Below, piece by piece: positions 18,474 to 26,809 of a DNA stretch of 64,000 nt. The stretch comes from Nitrosomonas sp. sh817 (GTDB taxonomy: Bacteria > Pseudomonadota > Gammaproteobacteria > Burkholderiales > Nitrosomonadaceae). The translations under genes were made by a program, and so were the position numbers. The stretch's first letter is position 1. Every line of letters starts with the position of its first letter. Under the pieces are notes generated by a model that was given only the letters and a program-made list of their open reading frames with translations, was not told the origin of the DNA and did no database searches. The stretch lies in the NCBI RefSeq assembly GCF_030908545.1, contig NZ_CP133083.1, positions 2,985,691-3,049,690 of the forward strand, read 5' to 3'.

Positions 18474-18914
18474 ATGTTTAAGCCCACACGAGACCAAGCA
18501 CGGCAATTGTTTTTTGAAACTTGGCGCAAATACCGCCAACGCGAAATTTTATCCGGCGTCGAAACGATCGCGCTGGAAGTCATCCTGCAGCATCCCGAAT
18601 ATCATACGATTTTTGACGATCCCGAGCGTTACCTGGATAAAGATTACTCACCGGAAATGGGCGATACCAATCCGTTCTTACACATGAGCATGCATGTGGC
18701 AATCAAGGAACAGTTGTCGATTAATCAACCAATCGGAATTTGCGAGCGATTTGCGCGCTTACAGAAAAGAACCGGAAGCGAGCATGCTGCCGTGCATCAG
18801 GTCATGGAATGTCTGGCGGAAATGATTTGGCAAGCGCAACGGAATCAATCCGCACCGGATGCGGATATTTACTTCGCCTGCCTGGACAAGCAGCTCAATC
18901 ACCCTGCGGATTAA
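18474..18914 (+). CDS. DUF1841 family protein
   Basis: A 146-residue cytoplasmic protein of unknown function found in beta/gammaproteobacteria next to nth. The N-terminus MFKPTRDQARQLFFETWRK and the motif HPEYH..F, then NPFLHMSMHVAIKEQLSINQPIGI are the family signatures. ATG 18474 matches the usual start and is preferred to TTG 18462, which would overlap the nth stop. It ends at a bidirectional terminator. Confidence 0.87.
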   Translation: MFKPTRDQARQLFFETWRKYRQREILSGVETIALEVILQHPEYHTIFDDPERYLDKDYSPEMGDTNPFLHMSMHVAIKEQLSINQPIGICERFARLQKRTGSEHAAVHQVMECLAEMIWQAQRNQSAPDADIYFACLDKQLNHPAD

Positions 18915-18916
18915 AA

Positions 18917-18946
18917 AAAAGCCCTAACAATTGCCAGGGCTTTTTT
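18917..18946. terminator. Bidirectional terminator between DUF1841 gene and the cytochrome genes
   Basis: A-run, GCCCT, 10-base loop, AGGGC, six T. The A/T runs on both sides allow it to serve both the rightward and the leftward operon. Confidence 0.8.
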
Positions 18947-18993
18947 AGGAATCTTAGCCGGTTAATTAAAAAAACAAACCCGGTTAAATGGTG

Positions 18994-19323
18994 TTATTTA
19001 TTCGAATTCAGGTTACCAGGCAGACTTGAATAATAGAAAGCCAGGTTGTCAATATCCGCTTCACTTAAATTTGCCGCCATTCCTGCCATGATAGGATCTT
19101 TCCGCGCACCGGATTTATAATCTTTCAATGCTTTTACCAGGTAAGTTCTATATTGACCGCCAATCTTTGGAAAATTAGGAGCAGGGCTATTACCATCAGC
19201 ACCATGACATGAAGCACACGCTTCGGCTGCTTTACTTTTACCAGCTTCGATATCCGCAGCCACTACTTGACTCGAGAGTATCAAGGCTGCACCGCTTAAC
19301 GCGGCTATTACATAATTCTTCAT
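18994..19323 (-). CDS. Small periplasmic cytochrome c (class I), gene 2 of pair
   Basis: A 109-residue exported monohaem cytochrome. The signal peptide ends VVAAD (about residue 23). CASCH (36-40) binds haem covalently and the Met in DPIMAGM is the likely sixth ligand. The form resembles half of a cytochrome c4 or c553-type protein. ATG 19323, preceded by GGAAGGAATT, is clearly the start; a longer upstream start exists in frame but precedes the signal peptide. It is 27 bp after the first cytochrome gene, to which it is similar ([17 protein letters not shown] against LGGQHAEYIVKALEGYKNG), implying tandem duplication. Electron transfer in the periplasm is the expected role. Confidence 0.88.
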   Translation of the reverse strand: MKNYVIAALSGAALILSSQVVAADIEAGKSKAAEACASCHGADGNSPAPNFPKIGGQYRTYLVKALKDYKSGARKDPIMAGMAANLSEADIDNLAFYYSSLPGNLNSNK

Positions 19324-19350
19324 AATTCCTTCCTTGCGTAGTTGACTCAA

Positions 19351-19677
19351 TTAATTTTTAGAATAATAAGCAGCGAAATCTTCTATATCTTGTTGCGAGA
19401 GCGTTTTAGCTAAACCGGTCATGGTCGGATGATTGCGAGTACCGTTTTTGTATCCTTCCAACGCCTTGACGATATATTCTGCATGCTGCCCACCCAGTTT
19501 CGGTACGTGATAAGCAGTTGGAAAAGCTGTTTTATATCCTGGAATTCCGTGACAACCTTCACACATGGAAAGTTTTTCTTTTGCCGCTGCTGCATCTCCA
19601 GCCGCTTGAGTCACCCCTGAAAATGCCAAGAGTAAACCCAAAGTAAGTAATAAATTCGTAACCAATTTTTGTTTCAT
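19351..19677 (-). CDS. Small periplasmic cytochrome c (class I), gene 1 of pair
   Basis: A 108-residue exported monohaem cytochrome with signal peptide ending VTQAAG (about residue 26), haem site CEGCH (39-43) and likely Met ligand in HPTMTGLAK. It is the first gene of a two-gene leftward operon and a diverged sister of the downstream gene. An AGGAGG-like site (GGAGGCG on the minus strand) precedes the ATG. It probably passes electrons between the quinol-oxidising complex and a terminal acceptor; the partner is not in view. Confidence 0.87.
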   Translation of the reverse strand: MKQKLVTNLLLTLGLLLAFSGVTQAAGDAAAAKEKLSMCEGCHGIPGYKTAFPTAYHVPKLGGQHAEYIVKALEGYKNGTRNHPTMTGLAKTLSQQDIEDFAAYYSKN

Positions 19678-19784
19678 ATACGCCTCCTTCTCTCAAAACT
19701 TGAACTTTAAACGATGCGCTCGATTTGGTCAATGAAAAGTATAAGCATGTCCATGTTGTTTATAGGGAAATTGCCGTTCAAACG

Positions 19785-21710
19785 CTACATTTTCGAAACG
19801 GATTTTGATTCCAATTCTTCCCATCTGACTAAACAATCGGCCAGTTCTTTTTCAATCGCAGCATACCGTGTTTGTAATTCTTTCACTTCATCCGGAAAAT
19901 CGCGATAAATGACCGGTTCATTTAAACGCAACGTAATATTCGCTTGCTCTTGTTCCAAAACATCAATCTTACCGGGCAAGCCTTCAAGTTCACGCGCTTC
20001 CTGGTAACTCAATTTTTTAGTTCGAGGAGACCTTGGTGATCTGGAAATACCGTCTAATGAAGTCTCTGGCTGCTTCGCTACAATTTTCTGCGGAATGGTA
20101 GAATCTTCAAAATGTTTTGCACGATTCCAATCTTCATAACCGCCAATATATTCACATAATTTTCCATTTCCTTCAAATGCAATTACTTGCGTTACCACAT
20201 TATCCAGAAATTCCCGGTCGTGACTGACCAAAAACAAGGTGCCGGGATAATCCTGCAACAAAGCCTCCAGCAACTCCAAGGTTTCGATATCGAGATCGTT
20301 GGTCGGTTCGTCCAGCACCAAGACATTGGCTGGGCGGGCAAACAAACGCGCCAGCAACAACCGGTTGCGCTCACCGCCGGATAGTGACTTGACCGGAGAA
20401 CGCGCACGCTCGGATGGAAACAGGAAATCTTCCAAATAGCTGATGACATGCTTGCGCTTCCCGCCAATCTCGACAAAATCCGAACCCGGACTGATGGTAT
20501 CCGTCAAAATCATTGCTTCGTCGAGCTGCTCGCGCATCTGATCGAAATAAGCGACTGCCAGTTTGGTTCCTTGCTGAATCGTGCCGGAATCGGGCTGTAA
20601 TTCGCCCAGGATCAATTTCAGCAACGTCGATTTGCCCGCACCGTTAGGACCGAGCAAGCCTACGCGGTCGCCACGTAAGATACGGCAGGAAAAATCGTCG
20701 ATGATCACTTTACCGCCGAAGCTTTTACTGACATGCTCCAGCTCCGCGACCAATTTCCCCGAACGCTCACCGGTATCTAGGCTGATAGCCGCTTTCCCGG
20801 CTTTATCCCGCCGCGCCGCGCGCGCCAGCCGCAGTGCTTCCAGCCGCCGCACCCTGCCTTCATTGCGCGTGCGCCGCGCCTCGACGCCCTTGCGTATCCA
20901 GACTTCTTCCTGTGCCAGGAATTTATCGAATTTGCGGTTATGGATCGCCTCGACTTCCAGCATCTCCGCTTTCTTGCGCTGATAATCGGTGAATTTCCCA
21001 TTAAATGACTGCAAATGGCCGCGATCAAGCTCGACAATCCGGGTTGCGACATGATCGAGAAAACGCCGGTCATGGGTAATGAACAGCACGCTGCCGATAA
21101 AATCCTGCAGCAAACTCTCCAGCCATTCGATCGAAGAAAAATCCAAATGGTTGGTCGGTTCGTCCAATAACAATACATCCGGCGAAATCACCAGCGCGCG
21201 CGCCAACGCCACGCGCTTTTTCAAGCCGCCGGAGAGGTGTTCAACTAACGTATCCGCAGGCAGATTGAGTTTATCGATCACGGTTTCAGTTTGCGCTTGC
21301 AAACTCCAGCCGCCTTCCGTTTCCAGCGTATTTTGCAAATCCTGCAAACGCTGCAACAGCGCCTCGGTATCCTCCGGCGTTTCGCTCAGGGCGTGCGACA
21401 CCGCATGATAATCCTGCAAAATCCGGCTGATATTACCCAAACCGGTTGATACCTCCTGATACACGGTATTGGCGGGATTCAGCAACGGTTCTTGCGACAC
21501 ATAAGCGAGCTTGATGTCCGGCGCGCGCCACACCTTGCCGTCATCGAGTTTGATCTCCGCCGCCAACGCGCGCAGCAAGCTGGATTTGCCGCCGCCGTTG
21601 CGCCCGATCAAACCGACCCGCTCGCCCGCATCGAGCTGCAAATCCGCATGATCGAGCAAAGCATGATGACCAAAAGCTAAACAAGCGTTTTCCAGGGTGA
21701 TGAGGGGCAT
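19785..21710 (-). CDS. uup: ABC-F family ATPase Uup
   Basis: A 641-residue soluble tandem ATPase with no membrane segment. Walker A motifs GRNGGGKSS and GPNGAGKST, signature motifs LSGGLKKRVALARAL and LSGGERNRLLLARLF, and Walker B VLLLDEPTNHLD / VLVLDEPTNDLD mark two ABC domains joined by an Arg/Lys-rich linker (about 245-310). The C-terminal 90 residues form the Uup coiled-coil DNA-binding domain. ABC-F proteins act on ribosomes; Uup also affects transposon excision and replication-fork structures. It is a single gene. Confidence 0.93.
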   Translation of the reverse strand: MPLITLENACLAFGHHALLDHADLQLDAGERVGLIGRNGGGKSSLLRALAAEIKLDDGKVWRAPDIKLAYVSQEPLLNPANTVYQEVSTGLGNISRILQDYHAVSHALSETPEDTEALLQRLQDLQNTLETEGGWSLQAQTETVIDKLNLPADTLVEHLSGGLKKRVALARALVISPDVLLLDEPTNHLDFSSIEWLESLLQDFIGSVLFITHDRRFLDHVATRIVELDRGHLQSFNGKFTDYQRKKAEMLEVEAIHNRKFDKFLAQEEVWIRKGVEARRTRNEGRVRRLEALRLARAARRDKAGKAAISLDTGERSGKLVAELEHVSKSFGGKVIIDDFSCRILRGDRVGLLGPNGAGKSTLLKLILGELQPDSGTIQQGTKLAVAYFDQMREQLDEAMILTDTISPGSDFVEIGGKRKHVISYLEDFLFPSERARSPVKSLSGGERNRLLLARLFARPANVLVLDEPTNDLDIETLELLEALLQDYPGTLFLVSHDREFLDNVVTQVIAFEGNGKLCEYIGGYEDWNRAKHFEDSTIPQKIVAKQPETSLDGISRSPRSPRTKKLSYQEARELEGLPGKIDVLEQEQANITLRLNEPVIYRDFPDEVKELQTRYAAIEKELADCLVRWEELESKSVSKM

Positions 21711-21796
21711 ATCAGAGAATTACAGAAGAGGTTGCATAAGATTGAGTGGGGTGCCATTGTGTCATGCTTTAACCGGCTTGGCAAAAACCGGCGGAT

Positions 21797-21822
21797 AAAA
21801 AAATGGAGCCCGCAGGCTCCAT
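21797..21822 (-). terminator. Terminator of the hsp20 gene
   Basis: ATGGAGCC, CGCA loop and GGCTCCAT pair perfectly (21803-21822). On the minus strand a T-run follows (21797-21803 read as A on the plus strand). It lies 36 bp beyond the hsp20 stop. Confidence 0.82.
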
Positions 21823-21857
21823 CCGGTACAACCCTGATTCAACGGCCGCCGGTTACA

Positions 21858-22283
21858 TCACTCGACCGTCGACACATTGATTTTTTTAGGTAATACCGCT
21901 TCCCGTTTGGGAATCACGATTTCCAGCACACCGTTCTTGGACGAAGCGGAAATCGCATCGGGATTGGCAGTATCAGGCAAGCTGAAACGTCTGTAAAACG
22001 AGCCGTAAGTGCGCTCCACGCGTTTGTAGCCTTCTTTTTCCGTTTTGCTTTCCGAGCTTTTCTCGCCCTTGATAGTCAACACGCCGTCATGCATGCTGAT
22101 ATCGATTGCTTCCGGTTTTACGCCGGGAATGTCCGCATAAATCACAAAACGGTTGGCTTCCTCTTTGATATCCACGGCAGGCGCCCATTCGGCGGTCGCG
22201 GTAGAGCCTTCGGCAACGCCGCGCTCCAGTTCTCTTTGCAATTGACTCAACAATCCCCAAGGTTCATAACGTGTAATAGCCAT
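21858..22283 (-). CDS. Small heat-shock protein, Hsp20/alpha-crystallin family
   Basis: A 141-residue ATP-independent chaperone that holds unfolding proteins in oligomers. The alpha-crystallin domain runs from about 38 (WAPAVDIKEEANRFVIYADIPGVKPEAIDI) to GVLEIVIPK, with the conserved A-x-x-x-n-G-v-L pattern (ASSKNGVLEIVIPK) and a short C-terminal tail holding the KKINV contact. The N-terminus AITRYEPWGLLSQLQREL is typical of class A. An AGGAG-like site precedes the start and a strong terminator follows the gene. Confidence 0.93.
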   Translation of the reverse strand: MAITRYEPWGLLSQLQRELERGVAEGSTATAEWAPAVDIKEEANRFVIYADIPGVKPEAIDISMHDGVLTIKGEKSSESKTEKEGYKRVERTYGSFYRRFSLPDTANPDAISASSKNGVLEIVIPKREAVLPKKINVSTVE

Positions 22284-22475
22284 GATGAAATTCTCCTAGT
22301 CGATGAAGTTAGCACATTCTGTGTATCCGCTTCCGCATCAGTGCTTTCACAAATCACGCGGCTGATGTATCAAACATCTGCAATACACTTCATTTCCGGA
22401 TATAGGGATCTTTCGTGTTTTTTCAAGCCTTACAAACTGCTAATTGGAATCAGCCGGATCGTCAGTTATCTGAAT

Positions 22476-23123
22476 TTATTGCGCAAACCGCCGCCGCATT
22501 GTATAAAAAATACCGGCCGGCACCAGCAACGCCAGTACAACCCACAGGATATTGCGCTTCATCCATTCCGTGGCATTGCCCTCGACCGCAAAGTTTGTTT
22601 CGGCCAATTCCAGCACCCGGCTATCGAACTGCGCGTCATGCTGCGTCGATAAGTGCAAACGGATTGTTAACGCCTGCGCACCGGACGATTCCGGCGTCAC
22701 CCGCCAGCGCCATCTTGCGGTGCCATCATAATCCGAGAACGGCTCTTGCGGCCCCAGCTTGTCGATTTCAAACGCCGCGCCATCAATCTCAGCTTTCATA
22801 TTGGCCGACACCATACCGGTGATCCCTTGAATCGACGTACCTTCGGAAGCAGTGGACACAAGTTCGTTCAAAAACTTCGCCAAACGCTTGGTTTCCAGAT
22901 TCAATGCCACGTCGAAGCTCTCGTATTGCTTCACTTCCGACGGGATTGAAATCATCGAACTGTCCACCGGCAATTTCATCACCACCGGATTCATTACCTT
23001 CTTGCTCGCCATCAAATGCAGCAACGCATTGATCGAAAAAGGCACGAGCAACAAAACCGCCAACATCGCGACGGGCACAAGAAAGTTAAAATTCAAACCG
23101 GATTGAGGTTCCGTTTCACGCAT
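22476..23123 (-). CDS. Hypothetical membrane-anchored protein
   Basis: A 215-residue protein with a transmembrane helix at about 13-33 (FLVPVAMLAVLLLVPFSINALL) and a second near 190-206 (ILWVVLALLVPAGIFYTM). Between them lies a roughly 150-residue extracytoplasmic domain. Helix positions and the short positively charged tail (RRRFAQ) suggest both ends face the cytoplasm. The soluble part includes SSGAQALTIRLHL, a beta-rich stretch. I do not recognise the family. It is not clearly in an operon: hsp20 lies 190 bp downstream on the same strand. Confidence 0.7.
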   Translation of the reverse strand: MRETEPQSGLNFNFLVPVAMLAVLLLVPFSINALLHLMASKKVMNPVVMKLPVDSSMISIPSEVKQYESFDVALNLETKRLAKFLNELVSTASEGTSIQGITGMVSANMKAEIDGAAFEIDKLGPQEPFSDYDGTARWRWRVTPESSGAQALTIRLHLSTQHDAQFDSRVLELAETNFAVEGNATEWMKRNILWVVLALLVPAGIFYTMRRRFAQ

Positions 23124-23232
23124 GATTTCTCCAGCAATTAGATTCGTTTTAGGAGCAAATCATAACATTGTTGGAGAGGAAGCTGAGTAAATCAAAACAA
23201 CGAGTTTTTCTGATTATCGAAACTCATCTTAG

Positions 23233-23368
23233 GGAAGCGCTGATTAATTCAACGAACGTGATGAAGGGCGAGGCGCACGGAACGCAACAACCGAGACATA
23301 TCAATCTGATAGGCGAGGGAGTGAGTACCGCGCAACGAAGCGATTCGCTCGTGCAGCCAATTAATCAG
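23233..23368. repeat. MITE family A, copy 2, left 136 bp (right 7 bp at 24782-24788)
   Basis: Left end GGAAGCGCTGATTAATTC follows TTAG (23229-23232). The element stops after CAATTAATCAG, where IS110 begins; the missing terminus CGCTTCC reappears at 24782-24788, followed by CTAG. The two pieces add to exactly 143 bp, the length of copies at 4185 and 38932, which fixes the IS110 boundaries. Confidence 0.88.
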
Positions 23369-23457
23369 ATGGAATGGACACCGCCCTCCTGACAACGGCA
23401 TCGCAATGTGCCACAGTTGGTTTTCAATCATCAACTCAAAATTGGAGGGCGGTATCC

Positions 23458-24500
23458 ATGGATAAGATTAGCGTAGTTGGTTTGGATTTGGCAAAGAATG
23501 TTTTTCAGGTACATGCTGTTAATGCACAAGGGCGGGTAGTGGAGCGCAAGCAATTGAGACGAAGCGAGGTACTTGTCGTGGTTTGCAAAGATCGAACCTT
23601 GCCGGATTGGGCTGGAAGCCTGTGGCGGCATGCATTATTGGGCACGCAAGCTGAGCGAGCTGGGGCATACGGTGCGGCCGATGGCGGCAAGATTCATCAA
23701 ACCCTATTTGAAGTCGAACAAATCGGATATGCTCGATGCGGAAGTCATTTGTGAAGCAGTGCAACGCCCGGGGATGCGCTTTGTTTCGGTTAAATCCGCG
23801 CAGCAACAGGCAGTATTGCACTTGCATCATAGCCGGCGGCTATTGGTTGAACAGCGTATCGCGCTAATCAACCACATACGTGGAATGCTGCTGGAATTTG
23901 GTATTGTGATTGCTGTGCCCTAGCGTGCTCAGAAAACGATTGCCGGAGCTATTGGAAGATACCGGCGATGAGTTACCGCCGATGTGCCGGGATTTGGCCG
24001 CTGTGTTGCGGGATCAATTATCGGCACTCGATGAGCGGATTGCGCTACTGGAGCACAGGATTCAGCAATGGCACGTCAGCAATGAAGCGAGTCAACGCTT
24101 GGCCGGGATTCCTGGTGTGGGCGTCATAAGCGCTACCGCGATTGCTGCAGCGATAGGTGATGCAAGGGCATTTACCAATGGACGGCAATTTGCCGCTTGG
24201 CTAGGACTGGTGCCGCGCCAGGTATCGAGCGGCGGGCGGCAACGTCTGCTGGGAATCAGCAAACGAGGTGATCGTTATCTGCGCACTTTGATGATCCACG
24301 GTGCGCGTGCTGTAATCCGGCATTTACGTGCGCGGCAACAAGCCGGTAAGCCGCCTGGCAATGCCTGGATTGCGCAACTGCTGGCGCGGTGTCATCCCAA
24401 TGTCGCAACAGTGGCGCTGGCCAATCACAATGCCCGGGTAGCTTGGGCATTGCTGGCTAAAAATGAAACCTATCGTGCTAGATACGCTGCTGAAGCATGA
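23458..24500 (+). pseudogene. IS110-family transposase, broken by two frameshifts
   Basis: Three reading frames together encode a full IS110 recombinase of about 345 residues. Frame 1 from ATG 23458 gives the RuvC-like N-terminus SVVGLDLAKNVFQVHAVN (with the first Asp) and runs out of homology near 23570. Frame 2 continues with IGLEACGGMHYWARKL, SDMLDAEVICEA and HHSRRLLVEQRIALINHIRG up to a stop at 23921-23923. Frame 3 (from about 23910) supplies VLRKRLPELLED and the C-terminal Tnp20 part, IPGVGVISATAIAAAIGD and WLGLVPRQVSSGGRQRLLGISKRGDRYLR with the catalytic Ser region. All DEDD acidic positions survive, so the damage looks recent. Sequencing errors could mimic it. Confidence 0.87.
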
Positions 24501-24763
24501 TGATATGAGCGATTCATAAAAAACAGAAGCATCGTTAACAGGAGGATATTCATTCACGATTGCTTGCATTTATGTGATGGGAAGACAGGTCGGACCGCGG
24601 CGGCCAAACCCGGGGAAGCTCTCGAAGCAACCAGACTTCGCTATTCAGATTGGGACCCGCCGGCGAATACACCATAGGGGTTCTGAGCTAAACGTTCTTA
24701 TCAAAAGCCGAATGTAAGTGTGCAATCGAACCTTGTGTTTCTATACATCAGTGCTTGCAAAAC
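24501..24763 (+). ncRNA. Predicted bridge (seek) RNA region of the IS110/IS1111 element
   Basis: Noncoding right end of the element, where IS1111-group members encode the RNA that pairs with target and donor. A small stem CGAAG/CTTCG (24623-24627 with 24636-24640) is flanked by GGGAAGCTCT (24613-24622) and CTATTCAG (24641-24648). These resemble the two halves of the actual target, the MITE terminus GGGAAGCGCT/GATTAATT: 9 of 10 match on one side, and TATTCAG against TAATCAG on the other. Location and similarity are seen; the guide function is inference from known IS110 biology. Confidence 0.5.
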
Positions 24764-24830
24764 GGGCGGTGTCCATGTAAGCGCTTCCCTAGAAATTTTT
24801 TGCAAAACGGCTTGCAAACCACCAATTTTC

Positions 24831-25973
24831 TTAATCGCTAAAAACCGCCAAGTAATCAGCAAAAATAAACACGCGATTACGGCTCTGTCCGGTAATCTCA
24901 TGCAAAATGCCGTGTTCGCGTATTTGTGCAACCAATTCATTCGCCGCCTTGTAACTAAGATCGCAAATTTTCTGAACTTCCTCGATGCGAATCGCGGGTT
25001 GCGTAAACAACGCATTCAGTAAACGTTGCGCGCTTGCAGTTCTGCGCCCGAAGTTCGCCTGCAGATTCCGTTCCAATTTTGCTTTCAAATGAATAATGCG
25101 CGATAACGCACTCACCGCCAAGTTTGCTGTTTGCTCGATCCCAACTAGAAAATACTTAAGCCATTGCAACATATCGTTTTTTTCACGAACCCGCATTAAA
25201 TTGTCATAATACAGCCCTTTATCCTTCTCAAAATAGCTGGAAAGATAAAGCAGCGGTTTATCCAAAATCCCCTCACTCACCAAAAACAGCGTAATCAATA
25301 GCCGCCCGATACGCCCGTTGCCATCCAGAAACGGATGTATGGTTTCAAACTGGTAATGCGCGATTGCAATTCGAATTAAAGCTGGCACATAAACATCCCT
25401 GTTGTGCAGAAAATATTCCAAATCACCCATCAGGTCATTCACATACTGATGGTGCGGTGGAATAAACACCGCATCGGCTAGACTGTGGCCACCTATCCAG
25501 TTCTGACTGGCACGAAACTCGCCTGGCAGCTTGTGCTCGCCACGCACGTTCTGTAGCAGAATCGCGTGCGTTTGCCTTAATAAACGTGATGACAAAGGCA
25601 ATGTTTGCAAATGGCCGATTGCCTGATTCAACGCTTGCGTGTAATTTTGCACCTCACGCCAATCGTTACGGTGCTCGGGCAGAATTTCCGACTCGGGCAG
25701 CACCGCTTCCTGAATATTGGTTTGCGTCCCTTCGATACGGCTGGATACCACCGCTTCCTTGGTAACATGTAATTGAATGAACAAATCGATATTCGGCACC
25801 AAGCGCGCAAATGAATTGAGCTCCCCGAGCTTGACCGCCGCCTTCTCCAGCAACAGATTTATCTGCGGCGTTTGCCACACCCATTCATCGTTAATCGTGG
25901 ATGGCAGGGAATACCGGTATTCATAACCTTTCTGGTAGTGACCGGACTGATACTGCTCAAGTTGAATCGTCAT
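24831..25973 (-). CDS. Fic family protein (AMP-transferase-like), copy 1
   Basis: A 380-residue Fic protein. The catalytic motif HPFLDGNGRIGR (213-224) is complete, so AMP transfer to a hydroxyl side chain is expected. An inhibitory helix motif SSRIEGT (77-83, Glu81) lies N-terminal to the Fic core, as in class II self-inhibited Fic proteins. The C-terminal part (about 300-380) is a winged-helix-like segment (AQRLLNALFTQPAIRIEEVQKICDLSYKAANELVAQ), probably for DNA binding or autoregulation. It resembles the SoFic type. It ends about 40 bp from the MITE/IS110 junction, and an imperfect palindrome (26010-26041) lies in its promoter region. Substrate unknown. Confidence 0.9.
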   Translation of the reverse strand: MTIQLEQYQSGHYQKGYEYRYSLPSTINDEWVWQTPQINLLLEKAAVKLGELNSFARLVPNIDLFIQLHVTKEAVVSSRIEGTQTNIQEAVLPESEILPEHRNDWREVQNYTQALNQAIGHLQTLPLSSRLLRQTHAILLQNVRGEHKLPGEFRASQNWIGGHSLADAVFIPPHHQYVNDLMGDLEYFLHNRDVYVPALIRIAIAHYQFETIHPFLDGNGRIGRLLITLFLVSEGILDKPLLYLSSYFEKDKGLYYDNLMRVREKNDMLQWLKYFLVGIEQTANLAVSALSRIIHLKAKLERNLQANFGRRTASAQRLLNALFTQPAIRIEEVQKICDLSYKAANELVAQIREHGILHEITGQSRNRVFIFADYLAVFSD

Positions 25974-26009
25974 GGCATGTCCGTAAGGAAAATAACGTAC
26001 AAAATCCTT

Positions 26010-26041
26010 TATATTACTTTTGTCGTTAAAAGTAAAATATA
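26010..26041. promoter_or_regulatory. Imperfect palindrome upstream of the Fic gene
   Basis: TATATTACTTTT and AAAAGTAAAATATA form inverted arms around GTCGTT, 37 bp upstream of the Fic start. A further half-site-like GTTACTTTTATCAC follows at about 26054. This suits an operator for a small dimeric regulator, perhaps Fic's own C-terminal winged helix. No function is shown. Confidence 0.45.
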
Positions 26042-26192
26042 AATGGACTTATGTTACTTTTATCACTTTAGGGCGCTATGATTTTGCATTGTTGCAGTAA
26101 AAATAATTTCCACTGGTTGATCAGGCGGTTTGCAGTATTGCACTAACCTCACTATACTTGTACATTTTATTGATCATGTTAAATGGGGTTTG

Positions 26193-26453
26193 ATGAAAGT
26201 CGTCACTTATACTTATGCCCGCAATGCGCTCAAAACCATATTGGACGAAGTAGTTCAAGACGCGGATGTGACGATTATCAGCCGCCGCGATGCGGAGGGA
26301 GATGCCGTGGTGATGTCGCTCGATAGCTACAACAGCATCATGGAAACGTTGCACCTGACCGGCAACCCTGCAAACGCAGCGGCATTGGCCAGAGCCATCG
26401 CACAAGACAAAGCCGGAATGGCTCAAGAACATCCGCTGCGTTCCACCGATTGA
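26193..26453 (+). CDS. yefM: Antitoxin of the YefM/Phd family
   Basis: An 86-residue antitoxin. The N-terminal MKVVTYTYARNALKTILDEV is the Phd/YefM DNA-binding beta-alpha fold, followed by TIISRRDAEGDAVVMSLDSYNSIMETLHL, the family core; the remainder is the toxin-binding tail. ATG 26193 (GGGGTTTG upstream) matches the family start; an ATG 63 bp earlier adds non-homologous residues. It overlaps the toxin gene by 4 bp. The complex usually represses its own promoter. Confidence 0.92.
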   Translation: MKVVTYTYARNALKTILDEVVQDADVTIISRRDAEGDAVVMSLDSYNSIMETLHLTGNPANAAALARAIAQDKAGMAQEHPLRSTD

Positions 26454-26713
26454 TCTTGCGCACCATTCGATTCGTTCCCGATGCTTGGGAAGATTATTTG
26501 TACTGGCAGGATCAAGATAAAAAAACACTCAAGCGAATCAACCTGCTGATCACCGCCGCCTCACGTGAACCATTCGCAGGAATCGGCAAGCCCGAACCCT
26601 TGCGCGGCGACTTATCCGGCTACTGGTCGCGGCGCATCGACGAAGCTAACCGGCTGGTGTACCGGGCAACCGATACCGATTTGGTGATCATTGCTTGCCG
26701 TTTTCATTATTAA
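26450..26713 (+). CDS. yoeB: Toxin of the YoeB family (ribosome-dependent mRNA interferase)
   Basis: An 87-residue RelE-superfamily toxin. The sequence RFVPDAWEDYLYWQDQDKKTLKRINLLI, then FAGIGKPEPLRGDLSGYWSRRIDEANRLVYR and the C-terminal IIACRFHY with catalytic His/Tyr all match YoeB. Catalytic Glu, Arg and His positions appear intact, so the toxin is likely active. Translation begins at TTG 26450 or TTG 26456; both overlap or abut the antitoxin stop. Confidence 0.93.
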   Translation: MILRTIRFVPDAWEDYLYWQDQDKKTLKRINLLITAASREPFAGIGKPEPLRGDLSGYWSRRIDEANRLVYRATDTDLVIIACRFHY

Positions 26714-26809
26714 TCCTATAAATCAGAACCTTTAAATGGTCAGAATATGAGGATAATGCATCAGCTGATTAATTGCCCGTGCCAGCAATTTACAGTTAGT
26801 CGCCCGAGC

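Larger units (their letters stand above)
23369..24781 (+). mobile_element. IS110 family (IS1111-like) insertion sequence inside a MITE terminus
   Basis: About 1413 bp. Subterminal inverted repeats TGGACACCGCCC (23375-23386) and GGGCGGTGTCCA (24764-24775) match the IS1111 subgroup, whose inverted repeats lie a few bases inside the ends. The transposase sits near the left end and about 280 bp of noncoding DNA fills the right end, as expected for IS1111-type elements. The target is the terminal inverted repeat of a family A MITE. Exact ends are uncertain by 2 bp because AG occurs at both junctions. The transposase is frameshifted, so the copy is not autonomous. Confidence 0.88.

Noticed and set aside
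24720..25022. 100-residue ORF at the right end of IS110
   Set aside because: Spans the IS end, the MITE tip and the antisense of the Fic gene; not a real gene.
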